Shown here: positions 54,555-63,711 of the stretch, piece by piece
Numbering within the stretch: position 1 is the first letter of the stretch
How the letters are laid out: every line of letters starts with the position of its first letter
Assembly (NCBI GenBank): GCA_937862885.1
Contig: CALMEE010000008.1
Coordinates: forward strand, 62,001-126,000
Direction of reading: 5' to 3'
DNA: 64,000 nucleotides
DNA from: an uncultured Planctomycetaceae bacterium
Lineage (GTDB): Bacteria; Planctomycetota; Planctomycetia; Pirellulales; Pirellulaceae
The notes under the pieces: model-generated
What the model was told of the DNA's origin: nothing
Seen by the model: only the letters and a program-made list of their open reading frames with translations
Database searches by the model: none
Program-made: the position numbers and the translations under genes

Positions 54555-55037
54555 TTAGTCATTCGTCAACCAATCGTGTCGCCAATTTTGAAATGGGTTC
54601 TTAACCAAGTTAGAATTGTGAAATCGTGGGTCATCTGTTACATCGGCGCCGATCCATGGAGGCATTTCAAAATGCTCATCGGCGGCCGTCAATTCTATTT
54701 CGGCAACCACTAAGCCGAGGTTTTCCCCCAAAAATTCGTCGATCTCCCAGGCATGCTTTCCAAACTTCACAACACGACGTTTTTTTTCAATCAATGGCCG
54801 GTGACAGATATCTAGCAGCGTTTGAGCGTCGGCGACAGGTATGCCGTACTCAAACTCATGACGAACTGAATTGACGGGCGCACTCTTGATTGTCAAATTG
54901 GCTTGGGATCCAGCCAAGCGAACGCGCACCGTGCGTGCTTGATCGATACAGAGATAGCCTTGGCACATGAACACGGCAGGCAACGACTTCCAGAAATCAT
55001 CGGTAACTAGGTACTTTCGCTCAATTTCAAGACTCAT
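54555..55037 (-). CDS. CYTH-domain protein (triphosphate tunnel metalloenzyme)
   Basis: A 160-residue single-domain protein from the ATG at 55037. It starts with the E-x-E-x-K signature (E4-I-E6-R-K8) and continues through eight antiparallel strands with alternating Arg/Lys and Glu (VRVRL, KKRRVVKF, WEIDEFLGENLGLVVAEIEL). Family members hydrolyse inorganic triphosphate or bind phosphorylated ligands; class IV adenylate cyclases are the alternative. The small size fits the bacterial triphosphatases. It is divergent from the methyltransferase at 55086. Confidence 0.9.
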   Translation of the reverse strand: MSLEIERKYLVTDDFWKSLPAVFMCQGYLCIDQARTVRVRLAGSQANLTIKSAPVNSVRHEFEYGIPVADAQTLLDICHRPLIEKKRRVVKFGKHAWEIDEFLGENLGLVVAEIELTAADEHFEMPPWIGADVTDDPRFHNSNLVKNPFQNWRHDWLTND

Positions 55038-55085
55038 AAAGAACGTCAACTTTCCGGCAAATCGGTTTTCTTGTATGGTTTGTAC

Positions 55086-55784
55086 ATGAGTAATTCAACA
55101 GAACAAGATGGCGAACGTCAACAACTGCTCAATCGATTGTCAAGATCGTACGAGATTCATGAGCGTACCTTGCGCTTTGGATCAACGGATTTTCATTTTT
55201 GGGCTCTGGTTGATCCAAATACGCTCTTGGACGAAGTCACACTGCAGGCCTCCCATGCCGAACTGCCTTGGCAACCGTACTGGGGCCAACTATGGGATGC
55301 AACGCATGGGTTGTGTGAGGAGTTAATGCATCTCGATTTGGAAGATCGTACGGTACTCGACCTCGGTTGTGGATTAGGGATCGCGGGAGCCGTGGCCGCA
55401 TCAAGAGGCGCGCGAGTTTTATTGGCCGACAATGCCATTCCCGCACTCGATTTTGCCAAACTCAACTGTTGGCTCTGGCGGGACCAAACAAAGGTCCAAT
55501 TCCTGGACTGGAACACAGATGACTTACAACAGAAATTCGACCTCATCGTGGGCGCCGATATCGTTTATGATTCGACGGCGATTCCAGGATTAAGTCGTTT
55601 CCTGCGCAAGCACGTTGCTTGCGACAGCAGAATTTTGCTATCAGAAACGTATCGTGTCATGACCGATGATCTGATCAAGTTGTTTCGACAAGATCGATGG
55701 AAAATCCGTGAACGAACGTGTCCACCTCAATTGGATCGTCGGAAAGTCAGGATTTTCGAGTTGTTCGATTGTTCCGTTCCTTAA
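55086..55784 (+). CDS. Class I SAM-dependent methyltransferase (protein-lysine methyltransferase-like)
   Basis: A 232-residue protein from ATG at 55086 (the frame opens at 55071). Motif I is VLDLGCGLGIAGAVAA (about 91-106) and the acidic strand is LLADNAIPALDFAKLN. VGADIVYDSTAIPGL fits the group that includes METTL21/ETFB-type lysine methyltransferases, which modify proteins. The substrate is not known. No partner gene is adjacent, and the gene is followed by 580 bases without a gene. Confidence 0.82.
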   Translation: MSNSTEQDGERQQLLNRLSRSYEIHERTLRFGSTDFHFWALVDPNTLLDEVTLQASHAELPWQPYWGQLWDATHGLCEELMHLDLEDRTVLDLGCGLGIAGAVAASRGARVLLADNAIPALDFAKLNCWLWRDQTKVQFLDWNTDDLQQKFDLIVGADIVYDSTAIPGLSRFLRKHVACDSRILLSETYRVMTDDLIKLFRQDRWKIRERTCPPQLDRRKVRIFELFDCSVP

Positions 55785-56365
55785 TCCGTTTTGTATTCTG
55801 TAACGCGCTTTACGATAGTTGAACATATTGATGTTCACGAATTTCTATTGAGCAGTTAGGATCTTCACGGCAGCAATCGTAAGTGCTGATGGGGCTTTGG
55901 CTTACTGAAGATATCTATGAGTTCATTCGTTGGCTTAAGCAGTGCCCAAATCCGTACGACGATGCAAGCCATTTTGCTGGTCCGCAATGACTCGCCTTCG
56001 AACCGTATAACATTGACGGATTCGATGAAATGCCAGCGTCCTATTTCGTTCAGATATGTGTTTCGGTGTTAGGAATTCTTTACGTATCGAAGCTGGCCGT
56101 TGCTCAAAAAGTGACATCATTTTACTGAGTTGGGGATTTTCGAAAGATGGATCTGACTAAATAAATGAAACGCCACGAGTCGATAGGTTTATTTGATGGT
56201 CCATTTGGCCGATTCACTGTTGGGAACGATGTTCCGTGGATTTGCGATGGCAAGTTCAACTTGGAAACTTGTTGATTGAAGAGTTCGAACTTGCTTTGGA
56301 TTTGGTTCGCAGCGAAAGAATGAGCGTTGCAATGCCACAATGTTTCATTTTGAAGAAGAATACCG
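55785..56365. other. Intergenic region ahead of the sulfotransferase
   Basis: About 580 bases, AT-rich, with only small open frames that lack SD sequences. It probably holds the promoter of the sulfotransferase gene. I see no hairpin with a T-run. Confidence 0.45.
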
Positions 56366-57334
56366 ATGCTCTCAGATAGTGACAACCTGCCAGAAAATGA
56401 ACACCCGATTGAACAAAGTCAGCCGGAAAATCAGGAAACGCATCCGGGATCGCTAACGACACCTATTAGTGAAATTGAACAAGTCAAAGAATTTGCTGTA
56501 AAACGTCCAAACGTATTTTTCGTTTGCATGCATAAGGCAGCTTCGACGTTCATCGCCGACGTGTTGTTTCAAGACATTGCCGCGCGGACGCGACTGTATG
56601 AGCCATATCTCGTTGGTTCATTTCTAATTGAGTTCATCAACGCAAAAAAGAAAGATGGCTTGATCCCTGCCAGAAATCCACAGGAGCGAATGGAGCAATT
56701 GGTGATGCTGTTTCAACATCGCAATATTCCAGCAAGCAACGGTTTGATCGGTCGACTTTATCCGGCTCACCTTCCTCCGATGATTGATCAATTAGAAAGT
56801 CCGTTTCCTGGCGACAAGAATCGTGTTTGCGTTATGGTCCGAGACCCGCGAGATGCTTTGGTCTCGTTATATTATTCGATGACATTCAGCCACAGTGTGA
56901 AAAGCGTGGAAGGCGACAACAGTCGTTTCGTCGCTAATCGCGAAGAGCTTCAACGAAACGGCTCGGTGACTGAAGGCTTGAAAATGATACTGACCAAGCG
57001 GGGCGTCGACTCCACGATTCCTGAATTTATTCGCAGCACTAATTTTATCCTCGACAACAACAACGTCTTGTCGCTCTCGTATGAATTGTTGGTAACGGAT
57101 CCCCATTTGTGGTTGGCCAAATTTGCGGAGCATGCCGGCATCGAAGAATTGTTGTCTGAATCTTGGATGGACAATTTGGCCGAAAATTTCAACCCTCCCG
57201 CTGAAGAAGATCCAATGTCGCACAAACGAAGAATCAAACCCGGAAATTGGGCTGACGTATTTGACCAAGAATTGGAAGCTATTTACAAACAACGTTGCGG
57301 AAGTCGATTAGAGCAATTTGGCTACAGTTGGTAA
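56366..57334 (+). CDS. PAPS-dependent sulfotransferase
   Basis: A 322-residue cytoplasmic sulfotransferase. The 5'-phosphosulfate-binding loop is HKAAST (56-61) after VFFVC, and the 3'-phosphate-binding motif is VMVRDPRDALVSLYYS, about 100 residues later. Together these bind PAPS. The C-terminal KRRIKPGNWADVFDQ is also typical. The N-terminal 45 residues are Glu/Asn/Gln-rich and probably flexible. The acceptor is unknown; the glycosyltransferase 149 bases downstream suggests a glycan, but adjacency is the only evidence. Confidence 0.9.
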   Translation: MLSDSDNLPENEHPIEQSQPENQETHPGSLTTPISEIEQVKEFAVKRPNVFFVCMHKAASTFIADVLFQDIAARTRLYEPYLVGSFLIEFINAKKKDGLIPARNPQERMEQLVMLFQHRNIPASNGLIGRLYPAHLPPMIDQLESPFPGDKNRVCVMVRDPRDALVSLYYSMTFSHSVKSVEGDNSRFVANREELQRNGSVTEGLKMILTKRGVDSTIPEFIRSTNFILDNNNVLSLSYELLVTDPHLWLAKFAEHAGIEELLSESWMDNLAENFNPPAEEDPMSHKRRIKPGNWADVFDQELEAIYKQRCGSRLEQFGYSW

Positions 57335-57483
57335 CGCGACTCTAAAGCATATGAATGCTACCAACCAGGGCCCGATTTGCTATGCAATCGATTGCACGGA
57401 ATTAGGCAAAGAAGTTTATTCGACAAAAGACACCGAACTCAGCAAATCAACTGTATATCGACATCAAAATCAAGGACGGTTTC

Positions 57484-58518
57484 GTGGCCAACTTCATTGC
57501 TAAAACAAAACAGTTTGCAAGTGCTGCGCGAGAACGCAGTCGGCAATGGAAGCGATATTTGATGTCACCTGCACCGCACAGCGAAGTGGCGCTTGCTTGT
57601 TTGCAGCACTTTCACGGGAATCTCGGGGTGCGATTCCCGTTAATGGGGTTGAAGCATCATCATCCAGTGGAATTGCCGCTTGACTTTGAAGAAGCGGTTC
57701 CCAAGCGGTACAACCTGAAGCGTTTGCCTACGATTTCCATCGTGACACCCAGCTACAACCAGGCTGAGATGCTAGAGCGGACGATCAAAAGTGTGCTATC
57801 CCAACGATACCCAAAACTGCAATACGTAATCCAGGACGGAGGATCGAAGGATGGTTCAGTCGATGTAATCAAAAAGTACGAGTCGCAACTCCACCATTGG
57901 GAGAGCCGATCTGATGAAGGGCAGGCGCATGCCATCGAGTTAGGGTTCAAACGCACCGATGGTGAAGTGATGGCGTGGCTCAACTCAGATGATATCCTCA
58001 TGCCGGGCGCATTGTGGAAGATGGCTCGTTTCTTCCAATCGGGCCGCCGGGTTGATGTGGCTTACGGGCATCGCATGATCATCGACCAACATGATCGCAA
58101 GGTGGGCCAGTGGCTCTTGCCGTCTAATACACACAACTATCTCAAGTACGCTGATTATCTACCACAGGAATCGGTATTCTGGCGTAGGAAAATCTGGGAT
58201 CGCGTCGGTGGTGTCGATCGCAAATTCCGATTTGCCATGGATTGGGATCTGTTTCTAAGATTCAAGGGCGCTTATGGCAAGTTCAAGCGCATTGGAAACT
58301 TCATCGGCGCCTTCCGCGTGCATGATGCCCAAAAAACATCGGCGCAAATTGCCGACGTTGGTGCCGAGGAGATGAACCTTTTGCGTAAACGGGAATTAGG
58401 CCGCATTCCCGAGTCACTTGAGCTTACCAAAAAACTGGTTTGGCTTTATTGGCGAAACTATTTCATCGAACGAGCCATGAATCGCGGTTTGTACCGTGTC
58501 GATACAGACCTCGCCTAA
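57484..58518 (+). CDS. Family 2 glycosyltransferase
   Basis: A 344-residue GT-A fold transferase starting with GTG at 57484 after AAGGACGG. The donor-binding start is ISIVTPSYNQAEMLERTI (84-101), the QDGGSKDGSVDVI stretch follows at 117-129, and the metal-binding D-x-D position is N-S-D169-D170 in LNSDDILMPG. The typical acceptor-side FAMDWDLFLRF motif is present. No transmembrane helix, so it works at the cytoplasmic face. It lies behind the sulfotransferase gene on the same strand and may work with it on a surface glycan. Confidence 0.92.
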   Translation: MANFIAKTKQFASAARERSRQWKRYLMSPAPHSEVALACLQHFHGNLGVRFPLMGLKHHHPVELPLDFEEAVPKRYNLKRLPTISIVTPSYNQAEMLERTIKSVLSQRYPKLQYVIQDGGSKDGSVDVIKKYESQLHHWESRSDEGQAHAIELGFKRTDGEVMAWLNSDDILMPGALWKMARFFQSGRRVDVAYGHRMIIDQHDRKVGQWLLPSNTHNYLKYADYLPQESVFWRRKIWDRVGGVDRKFRFAMDWDLFLRFKGAYGKFKRIGNFIGAFRVHDAQKTSAQIADVGAEEMNLLRKRELGRIPESLELTKKLVWLYWRNYFIERAMNRGLYRVDTDLA

Positions 58519-58796
58519 TCTTCGAGCACAATCTTTCGATGTGTCCCGCCACTCGGCATCATCAATGAGGTGATTCTACGGAGGCACCGCTTACCGGCGT
58601 CAAACTTCCCAATCGTGGCCTCTTTGCTGTGCGTCGTGTCATTTGCTGTGCAGCGACAAAAGGACATCCGCCCAATTTCCACCTCAAGGAAAGCGTTGAT
58701 TCCCAACCGGACGAGTGCTTTACTCCACCATAGTTCATTACAATAATCTCTTCAGATTAATGCAGTAGGCCACTGGATGTTGTTTCGAAAGCACTT

Positions 58797-59402
58797 ATGT
58801 TGGAAGGACGTATCACTAAAATTTTGTTTCAGGTGGGTTGGTTTGTCGCCGCAGTTTGGCTAGTTTTTATCGTCGATTTGGTAATTCCCTATCGCCTAAA
58901 CCAATGGGGCGTCATTCCGCGCAAGCTTGATGGTTTGGTAGGAATTCTCTGTTCACCGTTCCTGCATGCGAGTTTTACTCATCTGGTTGCGAATACGGTT
59001 CCACTCACCGTTTTGCTGGTCTTTTTTACCTCGTCACGACGCAGTGCATGGCTTCGCGTATTCGAAATTCTCGTGTTGTCCGGCGGTTTTTTGTGGCTAT
59101 TTGGCCGTCGCGGTTCAGAACAAGTAATTTACGTACACATTGGAGCGAGCGGACTAATCTATGGATTGGCGTCGTACTTGGTTGTGGTAGGGCTGCGTGA
59201 ACAACGACTTGTATCGCTGGCGGTTTCAATGGCCGTACTCTTGGTGTACGGAGCAACATTCTTTTTCGGATTGCTTCCAATGCAACCTGGAATATCGTGG
59301 GACGGCCATCTTTTTGGAGCGCTGGCGGGAGCAGCTTTGGCGATGCTGTTCCCCGTCGAGTTTCCAAATCGACAACTTCTGCACAATACTGATAGCGTAT
59401 AG
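58797..59402 (+). CDS. Rhomboid-family intramembrane serine protease
   Basis: A compact 201-residue membrane protein with about six helices. The oxyanion/His-Asn motif is HASFTHLVANT (H57, H62, N66), the catalytic serine S118 is in HIGASGLIYG, and the catalytic histidine H171 is in WDGHLFGALAG. The dyad is therefore complete. Rhomboids cleave within membrane helices of their substrates; here none is known. The gene lies alone between the glycosyltransferase and the convergent chemotaxis cluster. Start ATG at 58797. Confidence 0.92.
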   Translation: MLEGRITKILFQVGWFVAAVWLVFIVDLVIPYRLNQWGVIPRKLDGLVGILCSPFLHASFTHLVANTVPLTVLLVFFTSSRRSAWLRVFEILVLSGGFLWLFGRRGSEQVIYVHIGASGLIYGLASYLVVVGLREQRLVSLAVSMAVLLVYGATFFFGLLPMQPGISWDGHLFGALAGAALAMLFPVEFPNRQLLHNTDSV

Positions 59403-59422
59403 AATTCGCTACTTGTTTAGTC

Positions 59423-59442
59423 GCCTGACAAGGGCGTCAGGC
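59423..59442. repeat. Hairpin after the rhomboid gene, in the convergent gap
   Basis: GCCTGAC (59423-59429) and GTCAGGC (59436-59442) form a perfect 7-bp stem with a 6-base loop, 21 bases after the stop of the rhomboid gene. No T-run follows on either strand, so it may be a weak terminator or simply a palindrome. Confidence 0.45.
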
Positions 59443-59608
59443 AGAAGACATGGCACATTGGTCGTCTGTTCGCAAGGATTGCACCGCGCGCAGCACATCG
59501 GCGAACAAGTTAAACCACTTCTGTTTCCGGTCCGGTCCAAGAGCCGACCTTCGAAGGCCGACTTCGGGTACCTCGGGAACAGAATGTCTCACGTACTGGT
59601 ACGAACGG

Positions 59609-60073
59609 TTACGCGATGGCAACCGTAACAATGCCCTTGCCGTAACGCGGAAATTGAACTTCGAAAGAACTGCGGGAACTTTGGTCGACATCAGCGATAT
59701 CTGAAAAGTCGCCAGGCTTTTCCGCACGATCCAATCGCACATGGCGTTCCACTTTGGACTGGATCACCGATGAACAAATGTTCATAATTTCTCCAAAGTT
59801 TTCCAGTAACATTCCCTCTAGAGTTTGCTTCTGGTGAGCTTCTTTGACCACATCCGGAGGAATAAGCGTTAGTGCTCCACCCGCCGCCGCCGCAAACATC
59901 GGATCAGCCAGAATCCAACCGCAAACCGAGTCGTCATCGATAACGTAGCGGGCGGCCATCAGGGATTGATCGGCTGATACATGATTGGTTACGGGTTTAA
60001 TATTGATATTATCCCCAAACAGGATCTCAAAGATCTCCAGCATTTTATCTGAGGCAACGGCTTTTACGGACAT
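59609..60073 (-). CDS. CheC/CheX-like chemotaxis phosphatase family protein
   Basis: A 154-residue cytoplasmic protein from the ATG at 60073 (GGAG ten bases ahead). The stretch LLENFGEIMNICSSVI near 95-110 keeps the E-x2-N motif used by CheC and CheX phosphatases to remove phosphate from CheY, and AAAAGGALTLIPPDVV looks like the preceding strand-helix of that fold. The second half is less conserved. It is the last gene of the chemotaxis cluster, downstream of the CheY at 60138. It is likely a CheY-P phosphatase or an adaptor, but the assignment rests on the motif and context. Confidence 0.65.
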   Translation of the reverse strand: MSVKAVASDKMLEIFEILFGDNINIKPVTNHVSADQSLMAARYVIDDDSVCGWILADPMFAAAAGGALTLIPPDVVKEAHQKQTLEGMLLENFGEIMNICSSVIQSKVERHVRLDRAEKPGDFSDIADVDQSSRSSFEVQFPRYGKGIVTVAIA

Positions 60074-60137
60074 GGTAACGACTCCATTTGGCAACGAAAT
60101 GCAATAAGATGACAGACTATTGAATCGGACGTTTTGA

Positions 60138-60500
60138 TCAGGCCAGAACTGCGGTCAATTCATTGCGGAAACGTTCTGGTGTAAACGGTTTGGTAATTAG
60201 AAAAGAAGCTCCTGCGTCGAGTGCTTCACGCACAACTTCGGGGCTGCTTTCCGAAGTGATGAACCCAAATTTGATTGGATTGCCCTTGGACCGCAATTCG
60301 CGCAGCAACTCAATTCCTTTCATTTCAGGCATATTCCAATCACTGAGGACAAAGTCTGGCGTTTGCTGTTGGATAACTTCCAGCGCTTCTTTTCCATCGC
60401 CAGCTTCAATAAATGTGTGATCGGAAAATCCGGCCTGTTTCACAGTGCGAGTCACAATCATGCGCATTGCTTTGCTGTCGTCAACAACGAGAATTTTCAT
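60138..60500 (-). CDS. cheY: CheY-like single-domain response regulator
   Basis: A 120-residue receiver domain. The acidic pocket is D7-D8 in VVDDSK, the phosphorylated aspartate is D54 in LSDWNMP, the Thr switch is in FITSES, and the conserved lysine is in FLITKPF. No output domain, so it acts by binding, in chemotaxis normally to the flagellar motor switch. It lies between CheX and the CheC/CheX-like gene on the same strand. A second CheY is at 63095. Confidence 0.93.
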   Translation of the reverse strand: MKILVVDDSKAMRMIVTRTVKQAGFSDHTFIEAGDGKEALEVIQQQTPDFVLSDWNMPEMKGIELLRELRSKGNPIKFGFITSESSPEVVREALDAGASFLITKPFTPERFRNELTAVLA

Positions 60501-60570
60501 ATTTTTCTGACCGTTGGAAGTTAGAGTAAGGTTTGGTTAATGGAATATAGGCATTGAACGCAGTGTCGTA

Positions 60571-61002
60571 TTACCCGGGTATTAATGTCACCGCGAATGG
60601 TTCTCCAGCCAAGCGGAAAAATACTTGTCGCTTCTCGGGCGAGCTATTCTCCTGCGACTCATCAGCGTTCAAGCTAACGCATGGCAGTGACAGTTTCGTT
60701 TCACCTGGGATTGCTCCCTTAATATTGCCGCCGATGATGTTTACGATTTCGCCAATCGAGTCGGCAACGTCCGACTCTTGGACTTCGCCGGGCTCCAGTC
60801 CGCACATAGCAGTTGTTACCTCATTTGCAGCTTTCGGAGTCATCGCTACTTCAACCACTGCTCGGTAATCGCCGGAAATAGCGATGCACGCGACCATTGA
60901 AAGCATTCGAGTCCCGTCTGCCTCGCCAGACTCGAATTCGAGTCCCAGCATGTCTCGACAGACCGTATTGGATATCGTTTGGATGTCTTCAGTATTCAAC
61001 AT
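60571..61002 (-). CDS. cheX: CheX-family chemotaxis phosphatase
   Basis: A 143-residue protein from the ATG at 61002 (MLNTEDIQTI); the frame runs on to 61074. It has the phosphatase signature D-S-I-G-E-I-V-N-I-I-G-G-N-I-K, giving the E-x2-N pair near 86-89 that attacks CheY-P, followed by LPCV after the expected spacing. It probably resets CheY signalling. Flanked by CheR and CheY genes in the same orientation. Confidence 0.87.
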   Translation of the reverse strand: MLNTEDIQTISNTVCRDMLGLEFESGEADGTRMLSMVACIAISGDYRAVVEVAMTPKAANEVTTAMCGLEPGEVQESDVADSIGEIVNIIGGNIKGAIPGETKLSLPCVSLNADESQENSSPEKRQVFFRLAGEPFAVTLIPG

Positions 61003-61131
61003 AAGATTCTTTTCGGTTAGATTCGCGTGAACTGGAGCACTCTGCAATCTAGCTTGTAGATTGGGCGACGCCAAGAAAAAATTGATAGATGTCGGAAATT
61101 CTGTTTTGCGTTGTGTGACTCAATTGGTGCA

Positions 61132-61959
61132 TTATCTGGGACGGTACACGGAACAAGTCCCTGCATTCTCTCTCTCAAAAGGAACATTCAAATTGATTGT
61201 TGTTTCTGCTCCTCCGAGGAACAGATAACCATCAGGCTTCAAGGCCTTTCGAATCTTGACTAAAATCTCAGTCTTCGTTTCTGGCGAGAAATAGATCAAA
61301 ACGTTTCGCAGAAAGACGACATCAAACTTCGGGAGGTCCGGGAACGGCTCAATCAAGTTGACAAGGCGAAACTCCACAGACTTACGGACGTCATCTTTGA
61401 TACGCCAGTTTAGCCCTTCGCGCTGAAAATACTTGATCAGCATTTGCATCGGCAGGCCGCGGTTGGTCTCCGTTTGATTGAAGAGTCCTTCTTGAGCCTT
61501 CTTGATTACCTGCGTCGAGATATCGGTGGCAAGCAGGCGAACCTTCCAAGGTGCCAGTTCTGGAAAGCTTTCTTTAAGCATCATTGAGATGGAATATATC
61601 TCTTGGCCACTCGAGCAAGCGTTCGACCAAATAGAAATAGTTCGCTCAGTCTGGCGCTTTTTAAGCAACTCGGGCAGAATCGTCTTCCGCAGGGCATCAA
61701 ATGGATTTATGTCTCGGAAAAAGCTGGTTTCATGGGTTGTCATGGCTTCGACAACATCCTTCGCCAGCACTTGCGAATTCGGTTTTCGAAGTGCTTCCAC
61801 CAGATGATCAAGTCCTTGTAGACCATGCGCCTTGATCACTGGCGCTAGACGAGATTCCACGAGATACGATTTGGAGCTGTCAAGTTCGATTGCCGATTTG
61901 TTTCTTACAAAATCGCAAACAAACTTATACGAACTTATTTCTAGCGTGCCTGAACTCAT
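61132..61959 (-). CDS. cheR: Chemotaxis protein methyltransferase CheR
   Basis: CheR adds methyl groups from SAM to glutamates of chemoreceptors for adaptation. The protein has 275 residues. The N-terminal helical domain is followed by THETSFFRD, the SAM-binding IWSNACSSGQEIYSISM, LATDISTQVI and the FLRNVLIYF stretch. The usual A-x-C-S-T-G-E-E is changed to A-C-S-S-G-Q-E. The start ATG overlaps the stop of cheB by four bases (ATGA), so translation is coupled. Confidence 0.96.
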   Translation of the reverse strand: MSSGTLEISSYKFVCDFVRNKSAIELDSSKSYLVESRLAPVIKAHGLQGLDHLVEALRKPNSQVLAKDVVEAMTTHETSFFRDINPFDALRKTILPELLKKRQTERTISIWSNACSSGQEIYSISMMLKESFPELAPWKVRLLATDISTQVIKKAQEGLFNQTETNRGLPMQMLIKYFQREGLNWRIKDDVRKSVEFRLVNLIEPFPDLPKFDVVFLRNVLIYFSPETKTEILVKIRKALKPDGYLFLGGAETTINLNVPFERENAGTCSVYRPR

Positions 61960-63092
61960 CGTGCGATCCCCGTTCCGACCAATGGACGAAATGTGCGATG
62001 CCGAGCGACGCGATTAATGATCTCGGTCTGAATTCTATCGAGAGGGAGCACTGCATCAGCAATGCCGCTCTCGGCTACGGCGCGGGGCATTCCCCAAACC
62101 GTCGATGTTGATTTGTCTTGAGCTATAATTTGCGCACCCATAGAGTGAAGTTGGTCACATCCTTGTTTGCCATCATGCCCCATTCCGGTCAAGATAACGC
62201 CCAGCGTGTTGGCACCGTACAAGCCGGCGATTGATCGCAGCATCACGTCAACGGCCGGTCGACATGAATGTTCGTGGGGATCGCTGTTAAACTTCACGAA
62301 CACTTCATTTTTTTTGCGTTCCAATGTTAGATGGTAATTTCCCCTGGCAATAATTGCCTGGCCTGGAATCACGGGCATTCCCTCTTCCGCCTCCAATACG
62401 TGGATGTTGGATAATTGGTCGAGTCGGTTGGCAAGTTGTTGCGTAAAAATCGGCGGCATGTGCTGCGTGATGACAATAGGAACGGGAAAGTCTGCGGGTA
62501 ATCCAGCAAGCACCGTCTGTAGCGCATTCGGTCCCCCAGTCGAAGAGCCAATCGCGACAATATCGATTTTTCTCGTGAGTCTCGCCATGGGCCTTATCAG
62601 CGATGGCTCACTAGTTGCAGGCTTGCTAACTTCCGCCGAAGGTACAGGGCTGGTCAACGATGGAGTGGTCTGCTCCGACTCGTACCATGGACAAAGACAT
62701 TTGATCTTGGGAAGCAGGGATTCCCTGACGCTCTGAATGGATTCATTCACACTTCCAACGTTTGCTGGCTTGGCAACGTAGTCGCTGGCACCACGTGCGA
62801 GTGCGTCAAACGTGGCTTGAGCACCGCGTGAAGTAAGGGTGCTGAACATAATGATCGGCAGCTTCAGATCTAACTTTTTCAGCTCGGTCAAGGTTTCCAA
62901 ACCGTCCATCACGGGCATTTCCATGTCCAACGTAATCACATCCGGCTCGAGCTGAGGAATTTTGGCAATCGCAATTTTGCCATTGGGAGCCGTGCCAACC
63001 ACTTCAACCGCCGGATCAGCCGCCAGGGTTTCACCCAGAAGTTTGCGGATCACAGCTGAATCGTCGACGATCAAAACACGAATCTTTCTCAT
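61956..63092 (-). CDS. cheB: Chemotaxis protein-glutamate methylesterase/deamidase CheB
   Basis: CheB removes receptor methyl groups; activity is turned on by phosphorylation of its receiver. The protein has 378 residues. Receiver: D10-D11 and phosphorylated D56 in LDMEMPVMDG. Linker of about 60 residues. Catalytic domain: Ser in AIGSSTGGP, His in ITQHMPP and Asp in GMGHDG, the full triad. The stop overlaps the start of cheR. A CheY gene precedes it by two bases. Confidence 0.97.
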   Translation of the reverse strand: MRKIRVLIVDDSAVIRKLLGETLAADPAVEVVGTAPNGKIAIAKIPQLEPDVITLDMEMPVMDGLETLTELKKLDLKLPIIMFSTLTSRGAQATFDALARGASDYVAKPANVGSVNESIQSVRESLLPKIKCLCPWYESEQTTPSLTSPVPSAEVSKPATSEPSLIRPMARLTRKIDIVAIGSSTGGPNALQTVLAGLPADFPVPIVITQHMPPIFTQQLANRLDQLSNIHVLEAEEGMPVIPGQAIIARGNYHLTLERKKNEVFVKFNSDPHEHSCRPAVDVMLRSIAGLYGANTLGVILTGMGHDGKQGCDQLHSMGAQIIAQDKSTSTVWGMPRAVAESGIADAVLPLDRIQTEIINRVARHRTFRPLVGTGIAR

Positions 63093-63094
63093 GT

Positions 63095-63463
63095 TTATGC
63101 ACCAATCCCTAAGAACTTGAGCTTCTCTTCGATCATTGAGCGATCAAATGGTTTCATCAGATATTCGTTGACGCCTGCCGCAAAAGCCACAACCATTTTG
63201 CCCATTTCTGTTTCGGACGTGATCATCAACATCGGGACGTCACGGTAATTCGCATTCGCCCGAACTGAACGCACTAGTTCCAATCCATCCATATTTGGCA
63301 TATTCCAATCCGTCAGCACAACGTCCGGAACCCCTTGTCCATCGAGTTGCTGAAGGGCTTCGAGACCATCGCCGGCTTCCATGACATCATAACCCAGATC
63401 TCTCATAATATTGCAAACGATTCGGCGCATTGATCGTGAATCATCTACTACTAAAGCTCGCAT
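63095..63463 (-). CDS. cheY: CheY-like response regulator
   Basis: A 122-residue receiver domain from the ATG at 63463 (MRALVVDDS); the frame runs to 63616 but the upstream part is not part of a receiver. D7-D8, phosphorylated D52 in LTDWNMPNMDG, Thr in MITSETEM and Lys in YLMKPFD are all present. It resembles the CheY at 60138 and is followed by cheB after two bases, so the genes are coupled. Two CheY proteins in one cluster suggest that one is a phosphate sink or serves another target. Confidence 0.93.
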   Translation of the reverse strand: MRALVVDDSRSMRRIVCNIMRDLGYDVMEAGDGLEALQQLDGQGVPDVVLTDWNMPNMDGLELVRSVRANANYRDVPMLMITSETEMGKMVVAFAAGVNEYLMKPFDRSMIEEKLKFLGIGA

Positions 63464-63711
63464 GATCCTATGTCCTTTTCCTGAATATTTGTTCGAGCGG
63501 ACGATGATTCGTGCACTCGTTTTTGACATGACTCCGTCGAACCAGAAACAGGCCGAGGTGGCGACAAGATTCGCGCCAGTGAATTCGTTTTCACATCCGT
63601 AGCGCTGTCTCTGCAAACCGACAAGACTGAAAAGCAGCCAGCCCTTGAGCGAATCAATTCAACTGCAAGGGACTGGCGTCATTTTCAACCAATTATTGAG
63701 GTAACCGATGC

